Assembly (NCBI GenBank): GCA_947253875.1
Contig: CAMYAM010000003.1
Span: 60,366-124,365 of the forward strand
DNA: 64,000 nt
From: an uncultured Fastidiosipila sp.
GTDB lineage: Bacteria; Bacillota; Clostridia; Saccharofermentanales; Fastidiosipilaceae
Direction of reading: 5' to 3'
This document shows, one piece after another, positions 17,054 to 25,537 of this stretch (the first letter of the stretch is position 1; each line of letters opens with the position of its first letter). The notes under the pieces were generated by a model. The model did no database searches, was not told the DNA's origin, and saw only the letters and a program-made list of their open reading frames with translations. Made by a program: the position numbers and the translations under genes.

Positions 17054-17091
17054 TTTTCTACGAAACAAAATAGCCTTATACAATTAAGCTT

Positions 17092-18705
17092 TTAATTAGC
17101 AAACTCATCAATTATTTCTTTATATAAATTTCTAATATTTGGGAAATCTTCATATTCTAATATCAAGTCTATTAAATTGCCAAGTCCCTCATCTATATCA
17201 TCAAGCTCAAGTTCTGAAAACTTCAACCAATTTCTAAGCGTGTTCACTGCGGATAATCTTACACTCTCATGAGAAGATTGTAATCCAGCTATAATAAAGT
17301 CACTTCCAATTCCCGGTGAGTATTTTATCTCAGATAAAACTCCTGTCATTAATTTCTCATTATCACTCATCTCTAAACTAAATCTTGGAGTCTTCGGGCC
17401 AACTGCAATGCTAACTAGATCTATAACATCTCTATATTCATCTAAAACTTTCGCCAAATCTGGATGTCCCTGAATTGCATAGATTTTTAAAACTTCTAAA
17501 TATGAAACCGGATCACGTTGAATTGCATCTTCAAGATATGGGCCAAACTCTAAAGTTCCCAGTTGAAGTGCAAACAATACATTCTCCTTCTCTCCTAGCT
17601 CATCAATAAATGCTTTAAACAACTCAAAATTATAACTTTCTTCAAAATAATCTAGTAAATCATCAAACTTATCTTCTTCCATAAATAGCTGTAAAAAAGT
17701 AAAATTCACTTTAAGTTTCTCTTCATCTTCATGCATGAAGTCTTCCTGATTCATAGACTCAAGCATTAATTTCAAGTTCCTATATGAGTTGTATAACTGC
17801 ATAAATACAATGACACTCAAAAAGCTTAATTCAAATTCATTAAATGCATTTAACCATGCTTTTAATATTTCAACTTGCTTATCCAATGAAGTATCATAAA
17901 TTCTAACTACACCTGGTTCAATCACGCTAGAGTAATATAACATCCTAGTCAAAAACTCATAATTTTCTTTATTAAGATTCCCTAAATCTAACAAGTTCGT
18001 AATCTCTAAATTAGCAAGAATAATGCTTGATTGATATTCAGGTTTTGCAAAATTTTGCCAGCCTTTTTCGTATAACCATTTGCTTACTTCTACATCTTTT
18101 AAATTAATTTTGGGCAGAATCATAATGCGACCCCATGCACTTACTTTTTTTATTAAAGTAAATAGCACTTGATCGCTATTTTCCCATTTGCTTATGACTA
18201 AACTAGCATAAAATGTAAATTCGTCAGCTAAGGCTAAAGTAAACACAATACCTTTGATATCATCATCAAGTTCATCTTCTAGCTCCAAAACGCCCAAACA
18301 AAACTTTATCAATTCAACATTTCTGCTCTCTTTCAAAGCTGTCTTAACTTTTTCTAGAAAAATTGGATAAAACTCTTCTCGTTGTAATTCTTTAAGGTCT
18401 GTTAAAAGCACTTCCAGAATCTTTGCCGTACCATCTTCAGCAAGTGCTTGATCTAAAGTTTTCCATGCTAATTCTATAGATGTACTTTTACCACTTCTAA
18501 ACATCTTCCAAATTTCTTTATAGATATTAAGACGTTTTACTAATATTCTGATTTTTCTCTCATGTAAAAACAATACCGAATCTTGAGCACCATCGTACAC
18601 AAAAGGGTCTAAACCAGCTTCAATGTCATAAACTGAGAAAGGCTGTTTTAATTTCCCCTCTGAATCTAAATTTTCAATTATTTTCTGATAAATTGACTTT
18701 GTCAT
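17092..18705 (-). CDS. Unknown protein with HEAT-like helical repeats
   Basis: A 537-residue, all-helical, acidic protein without signal peptide or membrane segment, so cytosolic. I do not recognise the family. Near the C-terminus, SSHESVRLSAVNTLRNWLKF (about 475-494) looks like a HEAT repeat, and pairs of amphipathic helices run through most of the length (for example ELIKFCLGVLELEDELDDD near 134). Such solenoids are protein-binding scaffolds. It lies between the MFS gene upstream and pfp downstream; the 48-base gap to the MFS gene allows co-transcription. No catalytic motif was seen. Confidence 0.6.
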   Translation of the reverse strand: MTKSIYQKIIENLDSEGKLKQPFSVYDIEAGLDPFVYDGAQDSVLFLHERKIRILVKRLNIYKEIWKMFRSGKSTSIELAWKTLDQALAEDGTAKILEVLLTDLKELQREEFYPIFLEKVKTALKESRNVELIKFCLGVLELEDELDDDIKGIVFTLALADEFTFYASLVISKWENSDQVLFTLIKKVSAWGRIMILPKINLKDVEVSKWLYEKGWQNFAKPEYQSSIILANLEITNLLDLGNLNKENYEFLTRMLYYSSVIEPGVVRIYDTSLDKQVEILKAWLNAFNEFELSFLSVIVFMQLYNSYRNLKLMLESMNQEDFMHEDEEKLKVNFTFLQLFMEEDKFDDLLDYFEESYNFELFKAFIDELGEKENVLFALQLGTLEFGPYLEDAIQRDPVSYLEVLKIYAIQGHPDLAKVLDEYRDVIDLVSIAVGPKTPRFSLEMSDNEKLMTGVLSEIKYSPGIGSDFIIAGLQSSHESVRLSAVNTLRNWLKFSELELDDIDEGLGNLIDLILEYEDFPNIRNLYKEIIDEFAN

Positions 18706-18753
18706 TTCAATGATGTCTTTCTATTTTTCTCGCATTATTAAAATTATTAAAAT

Positions 18754-19947
18754 CTAAACTGCTGCCACTTTTCTTCTTTTACGATGATCTCTATATAATT
18801 TCTCATATGTACTTATTAATAATATCAAAAAGAAAGCTAAATAAAATGGCAATAGTTCAATTGTTAATTTTTCAGCAATTATTCCAAACAAAGTAGGCAT
18901 AATCAGACTACCAACTGCAGAGAAAGCCATTTCTACACCAACTACAGCTTGGGAATTATTTTCGCCAAAAAAGTATGGAGTGTTATGTATTATACATGGG
19001 AAAATCGGTGCAAAACCTAAACCTATCAAGATAAATCCTATTGCACTTCCTGTAGCTCCAAATGGCAGCATGACACAAAAAATCCCTGTAGCAGCAATTA
19101 CAGACCCTGCTCTAATCAGTTGAGTATTATTAAACTTATAAGTAAAAAAACCATTAATTATTCTTCCTATAGTAATTCCTAAATAAAAAATACTAGCCCA
19201 AGCTGCAGATACATCCTTAGGTAAACCTTCAGCATAAACTAAATAACTACTAATCCAAAGTCCCGCTGTAGTCTCCAAAGCATAGTAAGAAAAGAATGAA
19301 ATAATAATGTACCAAAAACCTGGAAGCTTCATGACTTTGAGAATTGATATATTACTTAGCTCATTTGTTTCACTTGTTTCAACTTGACTCTTATTTTTTG
19401 GCTGTCTACGCCAAAGAGGTAATGAGAGTAGAATTAAGAAGGTTAAAACAACCTGTAATAAGCCAATTATTCTATAGCCATTTTGCCAACTGCCTTGATT
19501 ACGTAATGCATATGTCATAATCAAAGGACCCGTAGATGCCCCAATACCCCACATAGCATGCAACCAACTCATATGTTTACTGGAATAATACAAAGCAGCA
19601 TAGTTATTAAGTGCAGAATCAACTCCACCTGCTCCTAAACCATAAGGTATTGCCCATATTACTAAGTGCCAATATTGCGTACTCATAGAGAAACCAAATA
19701 AAGCTATGGTAGTAGATAACACGCTGATAAGAGTTAGTTTAGCTGTTCCAAGTTTTGCAATAGTTTTTCCACTAAAAAAACTGGAAATTATGGTACCAAG
19801 TGCTATTATCATCTGAACATAGCCAGCATAATCAATCGGTACAGAAAACTCTGTCCTCATCAACGGCCATGCTGAGCCTAAAACTGCATCAGGCAGACCT
19901 AAACTCACAAAAGTTAAATAAATAATTGCTAATAATAAGCTAAACAT
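18754..19947 (-). CDS. MFS transporter
   Basis: A 397-residue integral membrane protein with about 12 hydrophobic helices and a central basic loop (WRRQPKNKSQ near 178). The first half has PDAVLGSAWPLMRTEF in loop 1 and GLGAGGVDSALNNYAA, features of the FucP/sugar-permease-like branch of the major facilitator superfamily. The second half contains a basic loop 8-9 and ends in a very basic tail (RDHRKRRK). The substrate cannot be read from sequence; a sugar or related compound is the most common in this branch. It is preceded by the ACT-domain gene and its terminator, so it has its own promoter region. Confidence 0.85.
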   Translation of the reverse strand: MFSLLLAIIYLTFVSLGLPDAVLGSAWPLMRTEFSVPIDYAGYVQMIIALGTIISSFFSGKTIAKLGTAKLTLISVLSTTIALFGFSMSTQYWHLVIWAIPYGLGAGGVDSALNNYAALYYSSKHMSWLHAMWGIGASTGPLIMTYALRNQGSWQNGYRIIGLLQVVLTFLILLSLPLWRRQPKNKSQVETSETNELSNISILKVMKLPGFWYIIISFFSYYALETTAGLWISSYLVYAEGLPKDVSAAWASIFYLGITIGRIINGFFTYKFNNTQLIRAGSVIAATGIFCVMLPFGATGSAIGFILIGLGFAPIFPCIIHNTPYFFGENNSQAVVGVEMAFSAVGSLIMPTLFGIIAEKLTIELLPFYLAFFLILLISTYEKLYRDHRKRRKVAAV

Positions 19948-20067
19948 AAATACCTCTGTTCTAACTTTTTACTCAAATTAATCGTTTTTATCTTTAAATA
20001 ACCTAACACAAGGACTTTAATTATAACAACTTTTTAGTATCATCAAATGTGATATAAGTGAAATAAG

Positions 20068-20099
20068 TAAAAAAGAGTTTTCAATATATGAAAACTCTT
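20068..20099 (-). terminator. Intrinsic terminator after the ACT-domain gene
   Basis: On the minus strand AAGAGTTTTCA (20099-20089) pairs with TGAAAACTCTT (20083-20073), loop of five bases, followed by a T-run (20072-20068). It lies 26 bases past the gene. Confidence 0.85.
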
Positions 20100-20124
20100 C
20101 GGTGGTGAACTTTATTAGTAAAAT

Positions 20125-20643
20125 TTAATCATTTAAAAATTCAACTTTTCTAACTCCAGGAACTCTAGATAATTTTCTTCTCAAAGCTACTAAATCTTTG
20201 CTCTCATTACCCAAATTGCAAGTTAGCATAACATCAGTAAATCCTGATCTAGGAAGACTTTGAGAAATATTAAGCAACTTATTGCCCTCTGAGCTTAAAA
20301 TCATAACAATTTCAGAGAGGGCATCGGATTCAACAGCGAAATTAACAACAATAGTAATAAATTCTTGTTCAATTGGATCTTCCCATGCTGATATATCATC
20401 ACGATATTTGTAATATGCAGATCTACTCATTCCTACTCTTTTTACAGCATCATTAACAGAAGTAACCTCACCAGACTGTAGCAATAACTTAACTTTCATA
20501 ACATTATTGTATACCTCTGGTAAAGCTGAGGATTTAACAAGCAAATATTCACTTACATATTCATCATTATTAATAATTTCATTAATTGATTTTGCCAAAA
20601 TTTGTTCCTCATGTGTATTTCTTTGTAACAAATACAAATGCAT
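20125..20643 (-). CDS. UPF0735-type ACT-domain regulator (PheB-like)
   Basis: A 172-residue protein. Residues about 35-95 form the conserved N-terminal part, SEYLLVKSSALPEVYNNVMKVKLLL then VNDAVKRVGMSRSAYYKYRD, a predicted DNA-binding helix-turn-helix. The C-terminal half (about 96-170) is an ACT domain, ending VALRRKLSRVPGVRKVEFL. UPF0735 proteins are small presumed amino-acid-sensing regulators; the effector is unknown. It has some 30 extra N-terminal residues compared with usual members, so the true start could be internal. The promoter is overlapped by three phased TGTAAT repeats, which this protein or another regulator could bind. Confidence 0.82.
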   Translation of the reverse strand: MHLYLLQRNTHEEQILAKSINEIINNDEYVSEYLLVKSSALPEVYNNVMKVKLLLQSGEVTSVNDAVKRVGMSRSAYYKYRDDISAWEDPIEQEFITIVVNFAVESDALSEIVMILSSEGNKLLNISQSLPRSGFTDVMLTCNLGNESKDLVALRRKLSRVPGVRKVEFLND

Positions 20644-20688
20644 TACTTCTTAATCCTGATCCACACTTCATAGACTCCGGCGTCCACG

Positions 20689-20716
20689 TGTAATGCACAT
20701 GTAATATAAATGTAAT
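20689..20716 (-). promoter_or_regulatory. Three TGTAAT repeats with exact 11-bp period
   Basis: TGTAAT occurs at 20689-20694, 20700-20705 and 20711-20716. The spacing equals one helical turn, placing all copies on the same face of DNA. They cover the end of the -10 box and the first transcribed bases of the ACT-domain gene, so they fit a repressor site. Confidence 0.5.
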
Positions 20717-20742
20717 ATATCATCAACTCGGTGAGAGGTCAA
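20714..20742 (-). promoter_or_regulatory. Sigma-A promoter of the ACT-domain gene
   Basis: On the minus strand TTGACC (20742-20737), 17 bases, TATATT (20719-20714). Transcription should begin near 20707, giving a leader of about 60 bases. Confidence 0.65.
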
Positions 20743-21028
20743 GTGTTTTTATTTAAATATATATATAAACACTCATTAAATCAAGCAAATTAAGTATATG
20801 CGCATTAAATTAAGAATAGATGATTTTAAAATACATCGTTCATCTACTGTAGATTCATGTATTATTTTCCGTTCATAGTCCGCGGATTAGTTCTTTTTAT
20901 TACGCATTTATTCAAGGTTATGTATATTTAATCTCTCGTGTTTCTGTATATTTATTCACTCAGCTAATTTTTATTCATTACGCCCTCAATTCGATCCAGC
21001 CGTAATCTTCACAATTTTTATCTAGGCT
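20743..21028. other. Intergenic stretch without a recognised gene
   Basis: Between the ACT-domain promoter and the rdgB terminator. It holds an AGTGTTT/AAACACT inverted repeat around AT-rich sequence (20742-20773), a near-palindrome GATGATTTTAAAATACATC (20819-20837), two ATTACGC copies and several TTTATTCA-like repeats, with small patches of higher GC. No open reading frame of useful length and no tRNA-like fold was seen on either strand. Confidence 0.4.
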
Positions 21029-21030
21029 AT

Positions 21031-21060
21031 AAAAAAAGTCAGTGTATAAATACACTGACT
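21031..21060 (-). terminator. Intrinsic terminator after rdgB
   Basis: AGTCAGTGTA (21037-21046) pairs exactly with TACACTGACT (21051-21060); on the minus strand a run of T follows (21037-21031). It starts 30 bases past the rdgB stop. Confidence 0.85.
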
Positions 21061-21089
21061 ATACAAAAACTTCATATCAAAAAACTATT

Positions 21090-21707
21090 TTATTTACGTA
21101 AGTAATCTTGTAGTTTAGCTAAGGCTTTTCCTCTATGACTAATTTTATTTTTTTCTTGTGGAGATATTTCTGCATTAGTTTTGCCGTATTCAGGCAGATA
21201 AAAAATCGGATCATAGCCAAAGCCATTATCTCCCCTCGCTTCTTCTAAAATAATGCCGTGCATTTCTCCTTGAAATATTTTTGCATCAAAAGAATCTACT
21301 CTTGAGTTTGTTTTAGCTGGTTCGCACCATGCAATCGCGCAAACGAACTTTGCTCTCCAATCTTTTGGATCAACACCTGTATCAGCTAATTCATTCCAAA
21401 TTAATTTAAATTTCTCAGGGTAAGCTAAATTTCCTCCATACCTCGCCGAGTATATTCCTGGCCTTCCATCAAGTGCCTCTATCATTAATCCTGAATCATC
21501 TGCCAAAATATAATATTCTGGATATCTTGCATGATATGCTTTTGCTTTAAGCAAAGCATTGCCAGCAAAACTATCTGCATCTTCTACTACATCTAATTCC
21601 TCTTCTAAATCATGTGTTGTTAAAACCTCAAAATTAAAATCTTTAAGTATTTCTCGTACTTCTTTAGCTTTATTAACATTAGAGCTAGCTATTAAACATT
21701 TTTGCAT
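21090..21707 (-). CDS. rdgB: XTP/dITP diphosphatase RdgB (HAM1 family)
   Basis: Hydrolyses non-canonical purine nucleotides (dITP, XTP) to monophosphates, cleaning the nucleotide pool. The 205-residue protein has the family motifs in order: SSNVNKAKEVREIL (8-21), ADDSGLMIEALDGRPGIYSARY (about 69-90) with the catalytic Asp, GDNGFGYDPIFYLP (about 159-172), and SHRGKALAKL near the end. It follows the rRNA methyltransferase gene by 53 bases in the same direction, is followed by a strong terminator, and is probably the last gene of the argS-M3-methyltransferase-rdgB run. Length is normal. Confidence 0.96.
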   Translation of the reverse strand: MQKCLIASSNVNKAKEVREILKDFNFEVLTTHDLEEELDVVEDADSFAGNALLKAKAYHARYPEYYILADDSGLMIEALDGRPGIYSARYGGNLAYPEKFKLIWNELADTGVDPKDWRAKFVCAIAWCEPAKTNSRVDSFDAKIFQGEMHGIILEEARGDNGFGYDPIFYLPEYGKTNAEISPQEKNKISHRGKALAKLQDYLRK

Positions 21708-21760
21708 ATCATTCTCCTATCTAAATCGTACTTAAGCTATCCAAATGCACAGTCTATTTT

Positions 21761-23308
21761 TTATCTAATTAGCTTACGAGGGAATAAATTTTTAAGGCCT
21801 CTCCCATTAAGTTTCACCCAACTTAACGGCAAGCCTTCAACTGTCACTGCAATGTATTCTTGATCCTTAATACCACTAACCTTTAATTTTTCTAACTCAT
21901 CTTCTTCTAGGAATAAGGTCTCTCCTTGAATCAATTGATACACTCTTTCATCAAAGCAGTCTAATTCCAATCTAAATTTCCAATATTCACTCGGCGCTGG
22001 CAACAGCATGGTTCTCATTGGGTTAAATGATATTCTTTTACCTTTAGTATTAATATCTCCTAAGTAACATCCACTCTTAAGAAGATGAATACCTTCAAGT
22101 TCTGGAAACTCATTGGGCATTAAATATAGTTTTTCATTAATTATTCGATAATTATTTTCGCTTCGTGGAAAAACTTTTTCATTATAATATTGAGATTTAT
22201 TATTTTCACAAAAAGACCAAAAAACTTCTAAGGCATCCTTTAACTTTATCTGATCACCTGTTGTCTTATTGTTGCCTTTACTCTTTTTCTTCTTAATTTT
22301 CTTTGCTTTTTCTGGTAAAAACTCTTGAGTGTAGTTTTCATCTTTTACCAATAAAGTGCAGAAATGCCCTTCGCCCATATTATCTTGAGGCCAAATTCTG
22401 ACTGCAGAAATTAACTCAGGATACTTATCATTTATGACAATTCCTTCTCTAAGGCTATCTTTACCTGGCATATATTCACGTGGATCCACTATTCTAAACT
22501 CAGGATGAGATTCAAGGAATTCTACAATAACTTCTTCGTTTTCCCATGTATTAAAGGTACATGTAGAATATGCTATTCTTCCTCCAGCTCGAACTAGCTC
22601 ACTTGCATCATTTAAAAGTTGCATCTGAATTTTTCTGATAGACTCTGGACCATAGTCTTCCCATGAAGATATAGCCTGATTATCGCGTCTAAACATACCT
22701 TCACCAGAGCAGGGCACATCTAATTGCACCGCATCAAAATAGCCATACCAATCTTGAGGTAGCCCTTGATTTACATCAAAATGAGTAACTAGAGTATTAG
22801 CATAACCCTGTTGTTCTAAATTATGAGCCAAGATTCTAGCTCTAGACTCAGATATATCATTAGCAACAAGCAATCCATCTCCATTAAGTTTCTTCGCTAT
22901 CTGAGAACTCTTGCCCCCTGGTGCTGCACAAAGATCTAATATACGTTCTCCAGGCTTAGCTGCTAGAACCTCTGCAGGCAACATTGCTGATGCTTCTTGA
23001 ATATATAAAAGCCCCAATATATAAGCCAAACTTTTTCCTGGTTTTGAACCTTTAGGAATGTAATAACCATCCTTAGCCCATGGAACTTTTTGCAAATAAT
23101 CATCAATTTCATAATCTAAGGCAGATTCTGCTACAAAATTACTTGCTACAGCCTGCGGGGTAGTTTTCTCGACTTGCAAACGCCAAGCTCTTGTCCAATC
23201 TTTGTTGAAACCTTGTATAAAATCTTCCCACTCATCTACCATTTCAGCCTTGATAAAGAGCGCATGCATATTTTTAATAAAATTTTCAGGTAAATTTTGT
23301 TCAGTCAT
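21761..23308 (-). CDS. rRNA m5C methyltransferase, RsmF/YebU-like
   Basis: A SAM-dependent RNA cytosine-C5 methyltransferase of the NOL1/NOP2/Sun family. SAM-binding motif ILDLCAAPGGKSSQIA (about 109-124), catalytic motif IV DVPCSGEGMFRRD (near 199), and motif VI YSTCTF (near 249) supply the two cysteines these enzymes use. A C-terminal extension of about 200 residues beyond the catalytic core, including an RNA-binding PUA-like end, matches the RsmF type of Gram-positives. The start overlaps the stop of the upstream M3-like gene, so the two are translationally coupled. The exact rRNA position modified is not shown by the sequence. Confidence 0.9.
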   Translation of the reverse strand: MTEQNLPENFIKNMHALFIKAEMVDEWEDFIQGFNKDWTRAWRLQVEKTTPQAVASNFVAESALDYEIDDYLQKVPWAKDGYYIPKGSKPGKSLAYILGLLYIQEASAMLPAEVLAAKPGERILDLCAAPGGKSSQIAKKLNGDGLLVANDISESRARILAHNLEQQGYANTLVTHFDVNQGLPQDWYGYFDAVQLDVPCSGEGMFRRDNQAISSWEDYGPESIRKIQMQLLNDASELVRAGGRIAYSTCTFNTWENEEVIVEFLESHPEFRIVDPREYMPGKDSLREGIVINDKYPELISAVRIWPQDNMGEGHFCTLLVKDENYTQEFLPEKAKKIKKKKSKGNNKTTGDQIKLKDALEVFWSFCENNKSQYYNEKVFPRSENNYRIINEKLYLMPNEFPELEGIHLLKSGCYLGDINTKGKRISFNPMRTMLLPAPSEYWKFRLELDCFDERVYQLIQGETLFLEEDELEKLKVSGIKDQEYIAVTVEGLPLSWVKLNGRGLKNLFPRKLIR

Positions 23309-25518
23309 TATTTTTTAGAATCACTTTCTTCTATTTCTAAAGTTTCTATCTTGTCGACAATTGCAAAGGCTAAACTTTTCAAATTATCTAGCTCTATTGG
23401 ATTATTTATACCAGCTAACTCTAACTCTTCTTCAAACAAACTCTGTCCGCTAATCGCACAAAACTTATCAAAATCATATCTTGCCTTTGCTCTATCCTCT
23501 TCGAACTCAAGCATAATAAAAACGCTTGCCAACTCAGCTGAAGCCATATTTAAGCCAGTAAAAGGCTCTTGTATCAGAAACTTTCCAACATTTTTTCTAA
23601 AGAAATCTTTATCTTGATAATAATGCGACAATCTATATTCTTTTAATAATCTATCCCAAAGTTCAGTAGTTCTCTTCTCTAGCATATCTAGTATAAGTCT
23701 ATATTCTTTTTCGTCTATAAAAGGACTATCCATTACATCTGCTAATAATTCATAAAACTGCAATTCAAAATCAAAGAGAAAGCACTTATTTATGACATGA
23801 AACAATAACATATGCATACGCCAATCTCTAAACTTCCTTGCATTATCTTCATCAAATAATGTATTTAATCTAGAAATTGTCATCATTTCCATAGTTGTAC
23901 CAATAAAGTGCTGACTCGCAGCTGTAGGCTTCGTCGATATATTTACATTAGATTTTGTCCTAAAGCGTAACAATTGAGAATAAGCTCTTCCACTCAAATA
24001 TAAAAAATCTGAAATAGATTTCATGGAATTATTAATAGATAAATTCATACAAAACAATTTACTTAATGGCAAACTTTCCAAAAAGTTATCCTGATTGTCA
24101 ATGCTATTTTTAGTACTAATGTTTATATATCCTAAATCTGCTAAAGTTTCTAAATATCCTCTACTTTGTCTATCAATAGCTCTATTACTTACATAAAACA
24201 ATGCATCTATTAATCTTTTTTCTTTTAAATTAGTATGGGTAATATCTATTTGAGGAAAAAACTCTTGATGAATTCTATTCTCATTAATATAAGCAAACAC
24301 ATCATTTAAGTTGCGTAATTCCCAGTCGAATTCTCCAAATGTATTTTTGTAATATTGCGCAAACTCATCTTGATCCATATCTATATAAAAATCAGAAAGC
24401 ATATTTGCATTTTCTTCAGAAAACTTATTTATGGTATAGTCATAATCAGTTGAGTGAATTGGTAAAATATATGTTTTTATATTGCTAATAACTTCTTTAA
24501 ATGAATCTAAATCTTGATAAAGGTTTAAATTTAATACTTTAATATATTCAAAATAATCTTTGAAGCCCAGGTTCCTAATAGAATTCGTTCTTTTTATTGC
24601 TAAATCAACAAATTTATTAGAGAAATCTGACAAATTAGAAGTATTTAAATACTCAATAAATTCATTTTCCAAATTAACTAGATCAATTTTATTATCTTTA
24701 TTCTGCACGTTGTAAAGCAAGTTAAAACTATTCAGCTTATAGAAGAAAAGTTTTCCATTTTCTTTTATTAATTCTGGTAAAAAGTTTTTATCTAATAAGT
24801 CTATGCAAGCTTTATAAATTTCTTTTTTAAGGTCAGGATAACTTGCCATTCTTGTTTCATACTCATAGTTATAATTAATTTTAGTAAAATCTTTTAAAGA
24901 ACGTCTTAATTTAGCTATGCTCAAATTTTCCTGGAAGTCTTTCCACAATCCAGAAATTTTCTCTAGAGCATTTGTTGCCTCTTCTAACTTATTGCTTTGC
25001 CTTATTGCAATTCCATATTTTCTGATTTTACTTTTTAAATTCTGAAGATTAAAAATTTCATAATTCAAGTCGTTAAAAGGTTTTAGTTTTTCTGCGTTCT
25101 CAAGCAGTGAAGATTCACTTTGATCTCTATTGTCGAAATTTTCTTTGATTATCTCTGCAAATGACTCTCTTCTATTGCTTTTACCATGCTCTCTCAGTCT
25201 TTGTTCAGTATAGTTTTTATGAATAGTTTCACTTAATTCTTCATCAAAGTTATTTTCTGACCTGCTTAATTCAAACGCAGATCTTTGTTCTACTTTATCA
25301 GAAAGGTTATTATGAATGCTAAGCACATCCAAATCACTTGAATCCCTTTTCTGTTTATCCAAGCTCGAAAAGTCAACTTTCATTAGATTTTTCAGCAATT
25401 GATCTTTTCTATCACTTTTAAAAATGCTTTCATAATCTAATTTAAGATCTAAATCTTGTTGAGTTATGTAATCTAAACTATCTATATTAATCTCTTCTTT
25501 TTTAGAATGCTTTTTCAT
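23308..25518 (-). CDS. M3-family (oligoendopeptidase F-like) protein without the zinc-binding motif
   Basis: A 736-residue cytosolic protein. Its last 250 residues follow the PepF/M3 catalytic domain: a TTMEMMT stretch like the usual SMSMEF, then FRDWRMHMLLFHV...DFELQFYE, SHYYQDKDFF, and FDKFCAISGQSLFEEELELAGI near the end. The zinc-binding HExxH, however, reads Tyr507-Leu-Ser-Gly-Arg511, and the third-ligand Glu position appears to be His537. It should therefore not be an active metallopeptidase. Residues 1-150 are a charged, probably disordered extension with no counterpart in PepF. It lies between argS and the rRNA methyltransferase, overlapping the latter by one base. A scaffold or regulatory role is possible but unproven. 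Confidence 0.7.
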   Translation of the reverse strand: MKKHSKKEEINIDSLDYITQQDLDLKLDYESIFKSDRKDQLLKNLMKVDFSSLDKQKRDSSDLDVLSIHNNLSDKVEQRSAFELSRSENNFDEELSETIHKNYTEQRLREHGKSNRRESFAEIIKENFDNRDQSESSLLENAEKLKPFNDLNYEIFNLQNLKSKIRKYGIAIRQSNKLEEATNALEKISGLWKDFQENLSIAKLRRSLKDFTKINYNYEYETRMASYPDLKKEIYKACIDLLDKNFLPELIKENGKLFFYKLNSFNLLYNVQNKDNKIDLVNLENEFIEYLNTSNLSDFSNKFVDLAIKRTNSIRNLGFKDYFEYIKVLNLNLYQDLDSFKEVISNIKTYILPIHSTDYDYTINKFSEENANMLSDFYIDMDQDEFAQYYKNTFGEFDWELRNLNDVFAYINENRIHQEFFPQIDITHTNLKEKRLIDALFYVSNRAIDRQSRGYLETLADLGYINISTKNSIDNQDNFLESLPLSKLFCMNLSINNSMKSISDFLYLSGRAYSQLLRFRTKSNVNISTKPTAASQHFIGTTMEMMTISRLNTLFDEDNARKFRDWRMHMLLFHVINKCFLFDFELQFYELLADVMDSPFIDEKEYRLILDMLEKRTTELWDRLLKEYRLSHYYQDKDFFRKNVGKFLIQEPFTGLNMASAELASVFIMLEFEEDRAKARYDFDKFCAISGQSLFEEELELAGINNPIELDNLKSLAFAIVDKIETLEIEESDSKK

Positions 25519-25537
25519 ACAACTTCGTTTGCTAAAT

